Positions 35,346-46,639 of a DNA stretch of 64,000 bases are shown piece by piece (the stretch's first letter is position 1; each line of letters opens with the position of its first letter). The notes below the pieces were generated by a model. The model did no database searches, was not told the origin of the DNA, and saw only the letters and a list, made by a program, of their open reading frames with translations. Position numbers and translations under genes: made by a program. The stretch is from Eonycteris spelaea. Its lineage: Eukaryota > Chordata > Mammalia > Chiroptera > Pteropodidae. The stretch spans positions 62,001-126,000 of the forward strand of contig PUFA01000545.1 in the NCBI GenBank assembly GCA_003508835.1. Reading direction: 5' to 3'.

Positions 35346-36030
35346 AGCCACTCTCTGCACCAATGTGGGTTTGCCTTTCCTTTTTGATAATAATTTTCGA
35401 TTCAGTTTATTAAAGGAATCTTTCATTTCTTCTGGATTTCCACCTCCCGACACCTGAATCGTGGGCTCTGCTTGGAGTGGGCACATGACCAATTAATCTC
35501 AGTTTGCAGGAGCTCTGCTCACACCATCAGGCCTGTGGGGGATCAGACTCTCTCTGCTCTTCCCTGGTCCCACTGGGGAGATGCAAACAGTGAGGTGGCC
35601 AGGAGCTAGAAGCAGACGGCAGCTCCAAATATGAGCAATAATCGATGTCCCCTGTAGTCAGTCAAGGGCTCTATGGCTTCATAGTGTTCACCTCATGGCC
35701 ACATCATAGTTCGCACTCCTCTGGCAGGGAAAATGACATCCTGTTTATGCCTGTTCTGACAGCTGGAACATCTACGAGGAAAGATTGTCTTTTAAATCAC
35801 CACATTTCCATGGAAATTGGACTCTACCAAATGTCACTGCCCCCTTGTGGACTATGCTTTTCTGACATTTTTGGGAGAAGAGAAGAAAGTACATGTGGTC
35901 TCTAACATTCCTAGAAAAATACCTTTGTCTGAAGATCTTGCAGGTTCTGGGAATTGGCCACTGTGACTTTCATTGACCAGGTATGGCAGAACTCCTTGTG
36001 AGTCTTCTGGAGTCTTCTCTTTCACTGGAG
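35346..36030. other. Intergenic; possible old repeat, unassigned
   Basis: 35445-35910 has the feel of an old interspersed repeat (CATCAGGCCTGTGGGGGATCA; CAGCTGGAACATCTACGAGGA), but I cannot name it. No coding feature recognised. Confidence 0.35.
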
Positions 36031-36034
36031 CTCT

Positions 36035-36430
36035 AGACAGCTCTCAATTCCTTGCTCTTTGGCAGTAAAACCCACTTAGTAGGCCTCTGCATCTTTCTGA
36101 GCTCATACCTATCTCCCTTTTTAGTTTGCAGTCATCTCTCAGCAGTCCTATTTCAAAATAACAAGTCCCTTGATCCTCCTTGTCCCATAATTCCTTTCTT
36201 TCCATCTCCACTGCCATCACCCTAAGTCTGTCCTAATACCCTGGAAGTTATAACAGCCTTCACAACTGCACCTCCTCCCCTCCACCCTTGCAGCCCCTGT
36301 CTCACACCACATCCAGACTAATCAGCCAATGCCCTACTTTGCATATGAGGCTCCCTGCTGCCTACGTGGGAAAAAGTTCAAGGTCCCCTACCTTCCTCCC
36401 AGCCACAAATACTGATGCCTGCTGTATACA
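36035..36430 (+). repeat. L2 LINE fragment, sense
   Basis: Decayed L2 text with CTTGCAGCCCCTGTCTCACAC (36289) and AAAGTTCAAGGTCCCCTACC (36373). Confidence 0.5.
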
Positions 36431-36479
36431 AAGCACTCCTCAGAGATCTGCTGCAACCAGAGGGTAGCTACCAAGTGTC

Positions 36480-36800
36480 CTCGCGGGTGGCAGCAGGCAC
36501 TCTATACACATATGTTATCAAATCTTCAGAACAACCCTGTGAGGTGGGTATTATTATCAGAAGGAGAAGTGAGTCTCAGAGATGTTAGGTAACTTGCCTG
36601 AAGTCACTCAGGCAATGGCTGGCAGAGGCAGGACTCAAACTCAGTCCAAGCCTTTTCTGCAAACTACCACCCACATTCATCCACTTACTCACTTCTTCAA
36701 CAAATATTTATAGAGCTTTTTTCTATGTGCTGGTTTACTATTCTTGGCGCTAAGGATACAGGGATGAACAAGCCAGACATGGCTCTGTTCCCACTTCTTG
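36480..36800 (+). repeat. MIR SINE followed by L2 3' tail
   Basis: MIR: GTGAGGTGGGTATTATTATC (36539), AGGTAACTTGCCTGAAGTCAC (36587), GGCAGGACTCAAACTCAG. L2 tail from about 36690: AACAAATATTTATAGAGCTTT, GATACAGGGATGAACAAGC. Confidence 0.75.
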
Positions 36801-36935
36801 GAGTTTCCGATCTAGTGGGGGAAGCCCATGTTCTCACTTCAAGAAAGCATCGGTGTCCTAGTTTCTGTTTGTCTGCTTGTTCCGACTCTCATGATTTGTT
36901 GGAAGCTTTGATTTCAGCTTGGCCAGATTCGTTTA

Positions 36936-37003
36936 TTCCTTCCTCCCTTTTCCTTCCTTCCCTCCCTCTCTTCCTCCCTCCCTCCCTTCCTTCCTTCCTT
37001 CCA
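36936..37003. repeat. (TTCC)n polypyrimidine simple repeat
   Basis: About 65 bp of TTCC/TCCC units interrupting L2-like sequence. Confidence 0.9.
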
Positions 37004-37255
37004 CAAACATTTACTGAGAACCTACTGTGTGCCAAGGACTGTGCTAGTGACTGGGGATACGACAGTGGGTAAAAACCAGAGGCACTTGCAGTTCCCAACC
37101 ATTTATACCTTCCTTCCTCTGCACCTTTACTCATGCCATTCCCTCTGGCTATATGGCCTTTCCTATGCTTTTCTGCTGAAATTCAGTCCAGTCCTTAAGA
37201 CTCATCTCAAGGCTTGCCTCCGTGGTGGAGCGTCCACTTGCCCACCATGATGGCT
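37004..37255 (+). repeat. L2 LINE 3' fragment, sense
   Basis: Reads as an L2 tail (ATTTACTGAGAACCTACTGTG at 37009) followed by further L2-like text (CATGCCATTCCCTCTGGCTAT at 37132). Confidence 0.65.
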
Positions 37256-37689
37256 CCTGTCTCTGAAGTCATTCAACACTTGCCATCTGGACAACTTAAC
37301 TGTCTGGACAAGTCATTTGGCACATGTGAGACATTCCTGAGTCCTTAACTTTCACATTCATATATGGATCCTGTCACCTTAAGTTGACTGTTCACCTCAT
37401 TACCCAGGAAACATTGTCACTCTTTTCAAGAACCATCCACGGAGTACATATGTATTTTAGCAACCGGAAAAAATGATGAACCTTTGTGGAGCCTCTTTGA
37501 GTTAACAAAGAGCTTTCATAAATATTTTATCGTTTGATTTTCACAAAACGCTACCATTCCATTTTATTTTTCAGCTTAAAAAATGTAATTTAAACTACTT
37601 AGTAGATAAATATATTCTTCTCATGACAGTGAAAACATTATAGATCTTTCTACAGTATTCTTTGACCATCCCTATCCCAACCCACTCCA

Positions 37690-37920
37690 GACCCCCTCAG
37701 AGATGCCGATGGGAAACTGAGGCTCTGAGAGGTGACGTAGTGTGCCCAAGCTCACACAGCTAGAGTGTGGGAATTTTCTGACTCTAAATCTCTTGTTTCT
37801 GTTTTTCCGTGCTGCTTCTCATGAGGACAAGGACCCTGTTTATATCTCTCTGCATCCTGGGTGCCCAGCACAGAGCTCTACATCTAAGCTGGGGCTCAGC
37901 AAATGTTTCCATTTCAATGG
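37690..37920 (+). repeat. MIR 3' half plus L2-like tail
   Basis: GAAACTGAGGCTCTGAGAGG (37713) and CCCAAGCTCACACAGCTAGAG form a MIR. ACAAGGACCCTGTTTATATCT (37827) with GTGCCCAGCACAGAGCTC is an L2 tail. Confidence 0.65.
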
Positions 37921-38239
37921 GCTACCCTGCAGACAGGTTTCCTCTGCACCAAGTCATTGCCTACTAAGGCAGACAGTATTGATCCCACCTGGTTAGGGAA
38001 GGCTCAAAGCGTCAACTGAGGCCAGGCAGGCATACTACTAGGCACCCCTATTACCACTCCTGGGCTCTGTGACAGCAGGGACCCTGAGAGTCTCCTTTGG
38101 GAACCTCTACAGTGAGGCCTCACAGAGGCGAGTCAAGTGTTTGCTAGGTACTCGCTATGTGGCTATGTGTGCCAGGAGCCGTGTGTGTGGGGGAGAAATA
38201 AAAGGCACGATATCGTTGTGGAGCCAGGACTTGTCCAAT

Positions 38240-38780
38240 ACATTCATACATTCAGGGAGCCAGCACATATCCAAGTGCTAAGTTATGCCAGTGCTTTGGC
38301 ATCGGGGAGGAAGAGGGGCTGCAGTGGTCACAGCAGGCTTCTGGGAGGCGGTGGTTTGGCCTGCCATAGGTGGAGAAGAGCCTGCCTGGAGGACGCAGTA
38401 TTCCCTGCAGCACAAGCAGTAGCGCCCAGGCCGAGGAGAGAGGGACCACGCCCCCTGCAGGCAGCTGCAAGAAGCGCCTGGAGCTGCGTGGAGTGCTTGG
38501 ACGCGGGTTCACCTTGGGCTGCTGCGGCAGCGGCTTTCAGTCACTATGAGGCCCTCATGGGCCGCATTTTCCCCTCAGGGCGTGCTCAGCCCTCCTCTCT
38601 CCTAGTTAGTTGTCTTCAGTCCTACCCGTGGAATGCGGGGCATGTCGCTTTGCTGCTACTCCCTGCGGCCGCCACAAAGACTATTGTAGCCAGCACGCTG
38701 AGAGCGCCCCCTACAAATTTTCCTAGGAAAAATTTGGCAACCGAAGGGACAAGGGTGGCCTCTGAGAGAGCAGTGACTTA
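38240..38780. other. GC-rich patch with a 214-codon open frame, unrecognised
   Basis: The plus-strand frame 38137-38781 is the longest open frame in the window. It matches no protein I know, has no clear domain, signal peptide or low-complexity pattern typical of a known family, and lies in a locally GC-rich region (38320-38700) where stops are rare. A few CpGs and a GCGGCCGC-like site (38667) occur. It may be an old CpG-island remnant, a retroposed exon or chance. Confidence 0.25.
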
Positions 38781-38784
38781 ACAT

Positions 38785-38960
38785 TTAAGCGCCTGTTCTG
38801 CGCCAAGCTATGTTCCAGGAGCCTCACAAATACCCATTTCATCTGCACTACAGTGCTATTCTTGACCCCATTTTACAGCTGAGCAAGCTGAGGCACTGAG
38901 AACTCCGTACCTTGCCCATGATCTCACAACTGGAAAGAGGCAGAGTCAGGCTCTTAACCA
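38785..38960 (+). repeat. MIR SINE, sense
   Basis: GACCCCATTTTACAGCTGAGC (38864), CTGAGGCACTGAGAACTCCG (38888) and CACAACTGGAAAGAGGCAGAG follow MIR order. Confidence 0.8.
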
Positions 38961-39119
38961 CTCTTCCAGCCTCTCCTCACGCTGCTGACATTGGGTCAGT
39001 CCCCAAACAGGGCGATGGTTCCCAGCCTGAACCACTCCTCTTCCTCGGGTCTTCCCAGTCATTTTCCAGGCACCACACCATCCTGAACTGCTTCCTGGCC
39101 CTAAGTGGGAGGCCTCTGT

Positions 39120-39290
39120 TTTCAGGGGTTTCAGGTGTAGATGCTACATGTGGCTTGCTAGGTGACTCAGTTATCCTCATCTGGAAAATAGTCATCATAA
39201 AGTTGCTGAAAGGATTAAATGAGAGAATCCATACACAATTAGAAGAGTGCCTGGCCCATAGTAAAAGCTCGAGAAATGACAATGAATGAA
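39120..39290 (-). repeat. MIR SINE fragment, antisense
   Basis: TTATCCTCATCTGGAAAATAG (39171), AAGGATTAAATGAGAGAATCC, GTGCCTGGCCCATAGTAAAAG (39246). Confidence 0.75.
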
Positions 39291-39299
39291 CAGTAAGAG

Positions 39300-40015
39300 A
39301 CCAGGCTCCTGGCAATCCCCTGGTAGGGGAGGGGAGAAAAAGAGAGGGAATCAACTCGTTTTTCAGAGCAGGTCAAAGAGGGTCACATTCACTCTAGGGC
39401 TCTCACTGGCTTTCAGCAGCTGGGGCTGCCTAAGGAACTGGGAATGTCAAGCCCAGATATAGGAGTGTGTCTGGTCTAATCAGCCTAATAACCCATTGGG
39501 TAGCAAGCAGTTGGTACATCTCTGATGACAGTGTCCTCAGATGCCCTGGTAACATGTCTGTTCCTCTCCCCTTGATGTGGCCTGAGTCATTGTTCATGTG
39601 TGAGAGTCATTGTTCAGCATTGTCACTAGCACCGCCAGATAGCCATCAAGTACTTACATATGTGGAAGGCTCCGTGTTAGGGGTTCATGATCAAATGAGC
39701 AGCATATGTTCATTCCTAGGATGGTAGGTGCACTAGATGTGGTGTTATACTTGTTTTTTAACCAAGATTGGGGGGGGGAGGTATTCCAAGGCCCTGGCTC
39801 TCTAGTTCCCTAGCATGGACAATATAGCAGCAGTCCAGAAACTAGATGATTTCCAAATCCCTGTTCTATCGAGATCGTCCTACTCCCCCAAGGGGTGGAA
39901 AACAATAGATGCAAGTCAGGAAACCCTGTGTGATTTATTACTGTGAAATTGCCCCCAGGTAACGAGGGGCTGGATCCAGAAAATTAATTTCTGCTGAACG
40001 ATAATGAAAGGCACA
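39300..40015. other. Intergenic, nothing recognised
   Basis: Mixed-composition sequence with a G-run near 39770. No repeat or gene recognised. Confidence 0.35.
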
Positions 40016-40019
40016 AATT

Positions 40020-40470
40020 CCACTTGTTGCTCATTCATTCATTCCCTCATTCATTTCTCTCTCCAATGGGCATTTACCACATATCCACTATGTGTTAGGT
40101 TCTATGCTCTGTGTTAAGAATATAAAGAGGAACAAGTAGCCTCTAATGAGAGACAGACAATACTTACTCACCATGCCATGAAATAAACAGTATAATACAT
40201 TCACTTAACAATGATTTCTTGAATACCTACTATGTGCCAGGCACTGTTCTAGGCACTGGTGCTACAATCATGAATAAACTGACAAAATACTTGCCCTCAT
40301 GGAACTGATATAAATGGATTTCTTTAGCAGTTCAAAGGAGAGGACACCTGATAGAGTGTTGGCTGGTGGAGTCTGGGAAGGTATGCAGAGGGAGGTGTGA
40401 TTTCAGCTGGGTCTTAAAGGACAGTGCCTGGCAGACAGTTCGGAGGGGGCAGGACTGGGGAAAATAATAG
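40020..40470 (+). repeat. L2 3' tails, two copies in tandem
   Basis: Two L2 tails occur in a row: CACTATGTGTTAGGTTCTATG (40087) with AAGAATATAAAGAGGAACAAG, and ACTATGTGCCAGGCACTGTTC (40229) with GGTGCTACAATCATGAATAAA. Related text seems to continue to 40470. Confidence 0.7.
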
Positions 40471-40534
40471 TACAACAAAGCTAGTGTAAAAAGTAATAAA
40501 TGGAGCCACTTTAAAATAGAGCTAAAAAAAAATA

Positions 40535-40972
40535 GAGTTGGAGCTGCCATGCAAGAACTGCCTTGCTCCGCCTATGCCTCAAGCCTTGGAATGCTCAAAC
40601 AGGGCAAAAAACCTTTGGACTGGCCCTAAAGCAACATTGTGTTCCAAAGAACTGTTTGCAAAGATAACAAGGAAGTAGATAGTGTAACTATAGGACTGAT
40701 GACTACTGGACTAAAAAATTAAAAGCATTGTTTAGAATTAACATCACTACATTATGTTATCTACAGCAATAGAAATGCCTTCCTTCTATTGATGTAATTG
40801 TTCCTTTTCTCTTTCTCATAAATGCCCACTGCTTTGTCTCCTAATCGGAACACTCTTTGGGTTTCTGCCTGAATCAGTGCATCCCCAATAGTTATCCCCC
40901 CTTTTTAAAAATCTCAAATAAATGTGTGTGGCCTCTCACTACGAAAGGCCTTTTATTTTTTAGGTTAACACT
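40535..40972 (+). mobile_element. Candidate solo LTR (class I-like)
   Basis: Begins about TGGAGCTGCCATGCAAG (40538), has a CTCAAATAAATGTG polyadenylation signal at about 40914-40923 and ends ...GGTTAACA at 40972, giving roughly 435 bp with TG...CA ends. The 3' half (TTTGGGTTTCTGCCTGAATC; CGAAAGGCCTTTTATTTTTTA) is LTR-type text. No internal sequence flanks it. Confidence 0.6.
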
Positions 40973-40975
40973 AGG

Positions 40976-41590
40976 AAATATGAAAGCGAATAGCTTGGCT
41001 AAGGAATGGCAAATGGCTTGGTTTGGGACTGCAGAGCGTGAATACAAGTAGAACAAGAGGTGCACATACTGTCTTCTCACATAAGGTACAATCAGATAAA
41101 ATAGGCCAAAGCCCAGGTCTCAGCATTTTTCTGAGACTCCTAACCCTGTCCTGAGGCGAGGGAGCACACAAATACCACCTGGTCATGTGGTCGTGTTTGT
41201 CAAGTGGGGCCTTACTAAATGGTCCAATAACCCAGCCTCAGGTATGTAACCTTAGAGAAGGCTCAGCATTCTTTGCTAAGAGCCTTCATTTAAAAGGAAA
41301 ATCTGTCTTGGAAGAGCTTATGAAACTTAGATCAAATCAAATTTAACTCTAGAGCTTCAGGTTTAATGAATTTTTTTACAACAATAATTCTTAAATTGAA
41401 TGGCAATAGAAAATACCCCATACTCTAAAAATGGACTCTGTAAACAGTGCCTTGATTATTACAATTTCTATCTCATATTTGTCATGTTGATTTTGTATGC
41501 TGGTATTGAAATTAGCTGGCTTTCAAAGTTTAATATATTTCATGACCCAAAATAAATAGTTGGACAGGATCAGCTTGAAGTTCTCTTTGA
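40976..41590. other. Intergenic, nothing recognised
   Basis: AT-rich sequence; short frames only. Confidence 0.35.
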
Positions 41591-41594
41591 AAAC

Positions 41595-41785
41595 TTCTGT
41601 CAGGTCTGAGAGCTCAGAGTATGTTACCTTACCTCTCTAAGCCTCAGTTTCCTTAGCTGTAAATGGAGTTAGTAATAATAACTACCTTTCAGCGCTGTTG
41701 AGAAGATCAGGAGAGTTAATCCATGATAAATGCTTAGCCCAACATCCGGCATATAAGAGGTCAAAATAAGTAGCTATGATCCTGA
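41595..41785 (-). repeat. MIR SINE, antisense
   Basis: TAAGCCTCAGTTTCCTTAGC (41639), ACTACCTTTCAGCGCTGTTGA (41681), CATCCGGCATATAAGAGGTCA. Confidence 0.8.
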
Positions 41786-42540
41786 TTCTGTAGTTTCAGA
41801 GAAATCACTGGTACTTGGTTTGTATTGATTATGTAATCAGCAGGAGCAGGCTTAATTTATTCCAGTTTGTCTAGCTCTGGAAATTCTGAAAAGGGCCACA
41901 GACCTAGTAGACGATTTAGGAAATGATAATGTAACTCAAACAAGAAAAGTTTATTTCTAATTTTCCTGGTGGACAAACTGAGGCACTAACCCAAAATGAC
42001 GTGTAATGTGACACAAAATAGACAGAGAAGCATGGAGCTGAATTAGGATTACAAATCCTGTGGCCATATTTTCAGCTTTCCATCCTAATTGGCAAATAGC
42101 ACGCTTTTACCCAGAAGCCCAAGCACCTTTACCCCCTGACCTCCACTTCTAGGGTAAACCCACAACAAGGCTCAATTTTTATAATAAATGGACTCCTGGG
42201 CCCTGAACTTAATTGCACAAGTGAAAGGCGATCTTTTGATTCCAAAGGTCTGGGTATGTTGCCTCTTCCCAACAGCTTCTTTCCCTAGGGACTGAAGTCA
42301 TAGGGTTAAGTTGTCAGGCTCAAACCTCATGAATTCCTTGAAATACTATAAGAGCAAAGGGAAACCCAGTGATCACATAGTGGCCCCTGGCCAGCAGCGC
42401 ACTGGGCTCTGGTGTGAGGCAGGATGGATTTATTTTTGGCCTTTGCTCCCTTTCATAATCAGTGTTGTAAAATACATGCTCTGAGTTAAAGCTCAGGATT
42501 ATCACTATAACCACATGTTCCTATTCAGTCCATTCCAAAA
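41786..42540. other. Intergenic, nothing recognised
   Basis: No repeat of clear identity and no coding frame. 41940-42080 contains weak MIR-like text (GGACAAACTGAGGCACTAACC). Confidence 0.35.
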
Positions 42541-42552
42541 GGGTCCTTTTCT

Positions 42553-42601
42553 TTCTTTACAACCTTTTCTTTCTTTCTTTCCCTTCCCTCCCTCCCTCCC
42601 T

Positions 42602-42688
<87 letters not shown>

Positions 42689-42862
42689 TTTTTCTTTCTT
42701 TCTTTCTTTCTTTCTTTCTTTCCTCTCTCTCTCCCTCCCTTTTTCCTTCCTTTCTTCCTTCCTTCCTTCCTTCCTTCCTCCCTTCCTTCCTTCCTTCCCT
42801 TCCTTCCTTCCTTCCTTCCTTCCTTCCTTCCTCCCTCCCTCCCTCCCTCCCTCCCTCCTCTT
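42553..42862. repeat. Polypyrimidine simple-repeat tract, (TTTC)n-(CCCT)n-(CT)n-(TTCC)n
   Basis: About 300 bp of nearly pure pyrimidine on the plus strand in blocks: TTTC, CCTC, CT (42608-42648), TTTC (42650-42722) and TTCC/TCCC (42745-42858). Long frames across it (Phe/Ser/Leu/Pro on plus, Glu/Gly/Lys/Arg on minus) are artefacts. Confidence 0.97.
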
Positions 42863-43009
42863 TTCTCTCTGATTCATTTTCCACAATACATGTGGCATTT
42901 TCTTGACACTGTTTTAGAAAGTCTATGGGTCAGGGATAAATCCATTATGCCAGTCTCTCATGAATGAAATGAAAATAATAAAGTATTTCAATAAAACAAT
43001 AATAGTCAT

Positions 43010-43180
43010 CATAATAGCAAAAATGTGTAAGGTGGGTGTCCGGCATTATTCGAAGCACTACACATATTAGCCCCTTTTATCTTCACACTACTCCTTTGAG
43101 GAAGGTACTATCATTATCCACATATGCCAGCTGGGGAAACTGAGGCACAAAACAGTTAAAATGGGATAGCTGTGAAGTGA
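43010..43180 (+). repeat. MIR SINE, sense
   Basis: CTACACATATTAGCCCCTTTT (43058), GGGGAAACTGAGGCACAAAAC (43133). Confidence 0.7.
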
Positions 43181-43380
43181 GGAAGTTTGGTATTTGAAAA
43201 TGAGACCTGTAGCCCAAAATATTCTCATGAGCCTGTCCTGTGTGGGAAGAATGGGAGCAGCGGCAAGATCAGGTAATAAGCAAGTCCCAGACTCAGGTCT
43301 CACCTCTGCCCTGATGTACAGGGGCTGGCTCCATATTCCTTCATCTATTCCAGCTTCATGAGCAGTAGTAGATGCAGGTT

Positions 43381-43404
43381 TGGTGGTGGTGGTGGTGGTG
43401 GTGG
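43381..43404. repeat. (TGG)n trinucleotide repeat
   Basis: Eight TGG/GGT units in an otherwise unremarkable stretch. Confidence 0.95.
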
Positions 43405-43639
43405 GGTGAAATCAGCTTATATAATTTTGGCATCCTCTTTTTAAAAAGACAAACATATCTTTTAAAAATTTTATAACACCATCTGACCAAATAAATACAT
43501 TGCTATGGCACCTTCCAGGGCTGGAAAGGGGCCATGTCAGGGTTGACTCTGAAGCTGAAGCATCGGTGGCTTCAGAATCCATCTGCCTCTGCCTATGAGA
43601 TGTCTCTGCTTGTTGCTGAGCAGGGCATTTGAAGCTCAT

Positions 43640-44430
43640 TTAGACAGAAGAGTTTTCCTTTTTACTGCCAAACAAAAGCCCTTGGAAGTTGATCTGTCAA
43701 CAGCAATTTAACACAGACTTTGTTCTGGTTATGTCTTTACAGCCACAACTATCTCCATTCTGAGAGTGAAAACATTAGAGACGGTGAAATGTGTCAAGTG
43801 ATCAGTTTTGGCCCATTCCCTTAAATTTGGACAATGCTAAAATTTCCTCCCTGCATTACAAAAGTTGCCCCAGGAAATGAAATCCCAGGTTGAACGCTCA
43901 CCTAAATAAGACTTCTCTCCTACTGTCAATCATGGAAAGCCACGGATTAATAGACTCCTTTAATTGAACTCAATTTTGTCTCGGAAGAGGGTACGGTGAA
44001 AACGACCGCCCAATCTGTCACTCGAATATTGTTTATATTTGTTGTTGATGGGATACCAAAGGCTCTTTTAAGCCTTTGGCTAAGAAGAGCACCTGAATCT
44101 GAACTTGTTCGCCTGCATAAAGCAAATAATGCTGAAATTATGGGAAAGCTCCTCCAAACATTTTGAGTGGAACACAAGACATTTTTTGTCTCCAAAATTG
44201 CAGTGTCCAATATTTTTGTTGTGCAAATAAATCTCCACCTGCATGTAGAAGTGCACATTACACATAATAAGATGAAGCTCTGACAAGACCAATGTTAATT
44301 ACTCTGAAGGTAAATCAGATCACCTTTGACCAAACTCTGAGCTGTTAATTTTTGTTGCTCAGCTTCTTGGTCCTGAAATTAATGTAAATCTTTTACATTT
44401 ATAATTTTATTTGCAGTTGCTAAACCCACC
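43640..44430. other. Repeat-free AT-rich block, candidate conserved non-coding sequence
   Basis: No recognisable repeat or coding potential, although the DNA around it is full of relics. Contains homeodomain-like TTAATTG/TAATTGA motifs (43968), CTTTGACC (44324) and TTAATTACT (44295). Such repeat-poor stretches downstream of a gene are often conserved regulatory DNA; conservation itself cannot be judged here. Confidence 0.25.
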
Positions 44431-44559
44431 CACACAGTCTCAAAGGGCTGCTCTGAGTCAGAGACTATTCACTTACCACTGTGTTAGATATTTAAAAATG
44501 TTCTCTGAAGGATTAAATCACCTAATCCCAGTCCTTTCACAGATTCTTCTTTATGTAAA

Positions 44560-44700
44560 AATGATGGAGCCCAGAGAACATTGAAACTGGAAGGGACTTT
44601 AGAGGAGAAACTAAGACTCTCATGTTAGAAGTGACTGGCCCCATTCAGTGACCAAAGCTGAAACCGAAAGCAAAGTACTGGCTTGGGGTTTAATACAGGG
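44560..44700 (+). repeat. MIR-like fragment
   Basis: CTGGAAGGGACTTTAGAGGAG (44588) and CATTCAGTGACCAAAGCTGAA resemble a MIR-related repeat. Weakly preserved. Confidence 0.4.
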
Positions 44701-46140
44701 TCACACTTAGAAAATCCTTTTCAGAGATCCAGAAGCTACCCCTTCCCCAACCTCCTGCCTCCGACAGTGTCTGTGAGTCCTGTACTCTGCGGCTGATATC
44801 TGGTCTAAAAGAATCATTGCCATTTTGAATGCAAAACGGTGTGAATTTGATTCAGATAAAAACAAATCAGCTACTCGTTACAACAATATGCATTAATTTT
44901 TTTTGGACAGATACATTAGAAACTGTTCATAATGGTGACTTTTAAAGAGGGGGCTAAGGATGGGAAAGGCAGGATAGAAAGATATTTGCTTTTCATTTTA
45001 TGTATTTTCTTTACTATATTGATCGATTACCAGGTACAGGTATTCACTGTGTTAAAAACCTAAAAAAAAAAAATAGAGAATACTATGCTCACAAACTTCA
45101 CAGGAGAAATTAAAATTTACCCCAGTAACACTGTCGCTTAAAAATCTATCGTCCAGTACAGCAATACTTCATTTATTTTATTTTTTTACTAAAGTATCCA
45201 TAATAACAGAGGAGGCTGAACACATCCTCCCAGGGGTCTGGGGGCAGTGCCAGAAATGGTCCTCAGTACATAAAAACTCTCTTTGAAGCTTATGTTTTAA
45301 AAATGCATTAAAATTGTGCAATAGACTAACACATCCGCACCTCTTTTAATATTAAAATAATGGCTTAAATGACTTACCATGCACGAAAACTGCTTCTGTG
45401 GAGAGACACCCCTGGTTTCTTTCTTCAGCAGTCCAGCGGTCCAGCGGTCGGCGGTCCAGAGCACCCGCAGCACACTGCCTCCAGTGACTGAGTGGAGAGG
45501 CCTCTGGAATGGGAAGTGCGGCTGTGAGCGAGCTGACCTGTATTCTGGCTCTCTCACCTGGAATCAGGCTTCACAGATCCTGTTATGCATTGAATAGTAA
45601 CAAAACAACAGCATAAATTAGGGTGTTGCTAAGATTGTGTACCATCAACGTTCGCATGAGCATAATGGACGTAATGAATTCTATAGCACTATCCTGCACA
45701 GCTTGGAGAGATTAAAACCACTTTGTCTTTAAATTAAATTTCAAAAATCATTGAACAAGAATAGAAAGAACAGAAAAAAAAAAAAAAAACACCACCACCT
45801 CATCTATGTCAGCTACCCAATTGTAGGAGGCACCACTTCTTGCTTTCTGATCATTAATGCCTGGTCCTAGGTTTATTTTATTAGCTGCAACTCAGTGAGT
45901 ACACATCTATTGTAATAACCATAAAGGGGGCTTGGGTTCTCTTGTACTGTGCTTTGCAGCCCCAATCGGAGAGCCTCTTATCCCCTTTTAGGGTCAAAAT
46001 CTATAACTGAAAAAGACCTAAGATGAAGTTTATTTTATAGAAATTCTGCACAATATAGTATGTCTAGGCTGTTGCAGAAAAAGAAAAGGGGGCTTGAATT
46101 CTTAAGTAGTGCTCTGCTTGGGCAAATCTTTATTCAACAA
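44701..46140. other. Intergenic, nothing recognised
   Basis: Largely repeat-free AT-rich DNA with A-runs at 45061 and 45774. A small GC-rich patch with tandem GCGGTCCAGCGGTC-like units occurs at 45432-45455. No gene recognised. Confidence 0.35.
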
Positions 46141-46149
46141 AATGGATGC

Positions 46150-46610
46150 CTAATTATGAAAAAAACTATTGATGTGCTTACTAGATGCCAGGTGCCATAC
46201 TTACTGCTCTACATGCTTTATGTTCCTTAACCCTCACTCACAACACCCGTAGGAATTACAGCTGGCACTATTATACCCACATTTGCAGATGAAGAAACTA
46301 AGACTGGGGAAGATTAAATGGCTTGCCCAAGGTCATACAGTAGGAAAGCAGCAGGGCCAGGATTCAAATCCAAGTACTTCTGATCCTGGAGCTCCTGAAA
46401 TCTTAACTGTCTCTGAATAATTATCATAGTTACCGTTTATAGAGTGCATATTTTGTGTTTTTACGGTAGATGCTGTGCATAAATCACTTAATCCTTGCCA
46501 ACAGCCCTCTGAGTCAGGCATTATTATCCTCATTTTATGGATGAGGAAAACTGAGGCTTAGAGAAATTAGGTAACTTGTCCAAACAATTAAGTGGCAGAA
46601 TCCCGGCCTC
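46150..46610 (+). repeat. Two MIR SINEs in tandem, sense
   Basis: First copy: CTAGATGCCAGGTGCCATACT (46181), CACATTTGCAGATGAAGAAAC (46279), GGCTTGCCCAAGGTCATACAG (46320). Second copy: TCAGGCATTATTATCCTCATT (46513), TTTATGGATGAGGAAAACTGA (46534), TAGGTAACTTGTCCAAACAAT. Confidence 0.85.
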
Positions 46611-46639
46611 TCTGATAACAGAACGAGTTTTGGGTTTTT

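Noticed and set aside
42515..42967. 150-codon plus-strand frame and 113-119 codon minus-strand frames
   Set aside because: They are translations of the TTTC/TTCC tract: Phe/Leu/Ser/Pro or Lys/Arg/Glu/Gly repeats only.
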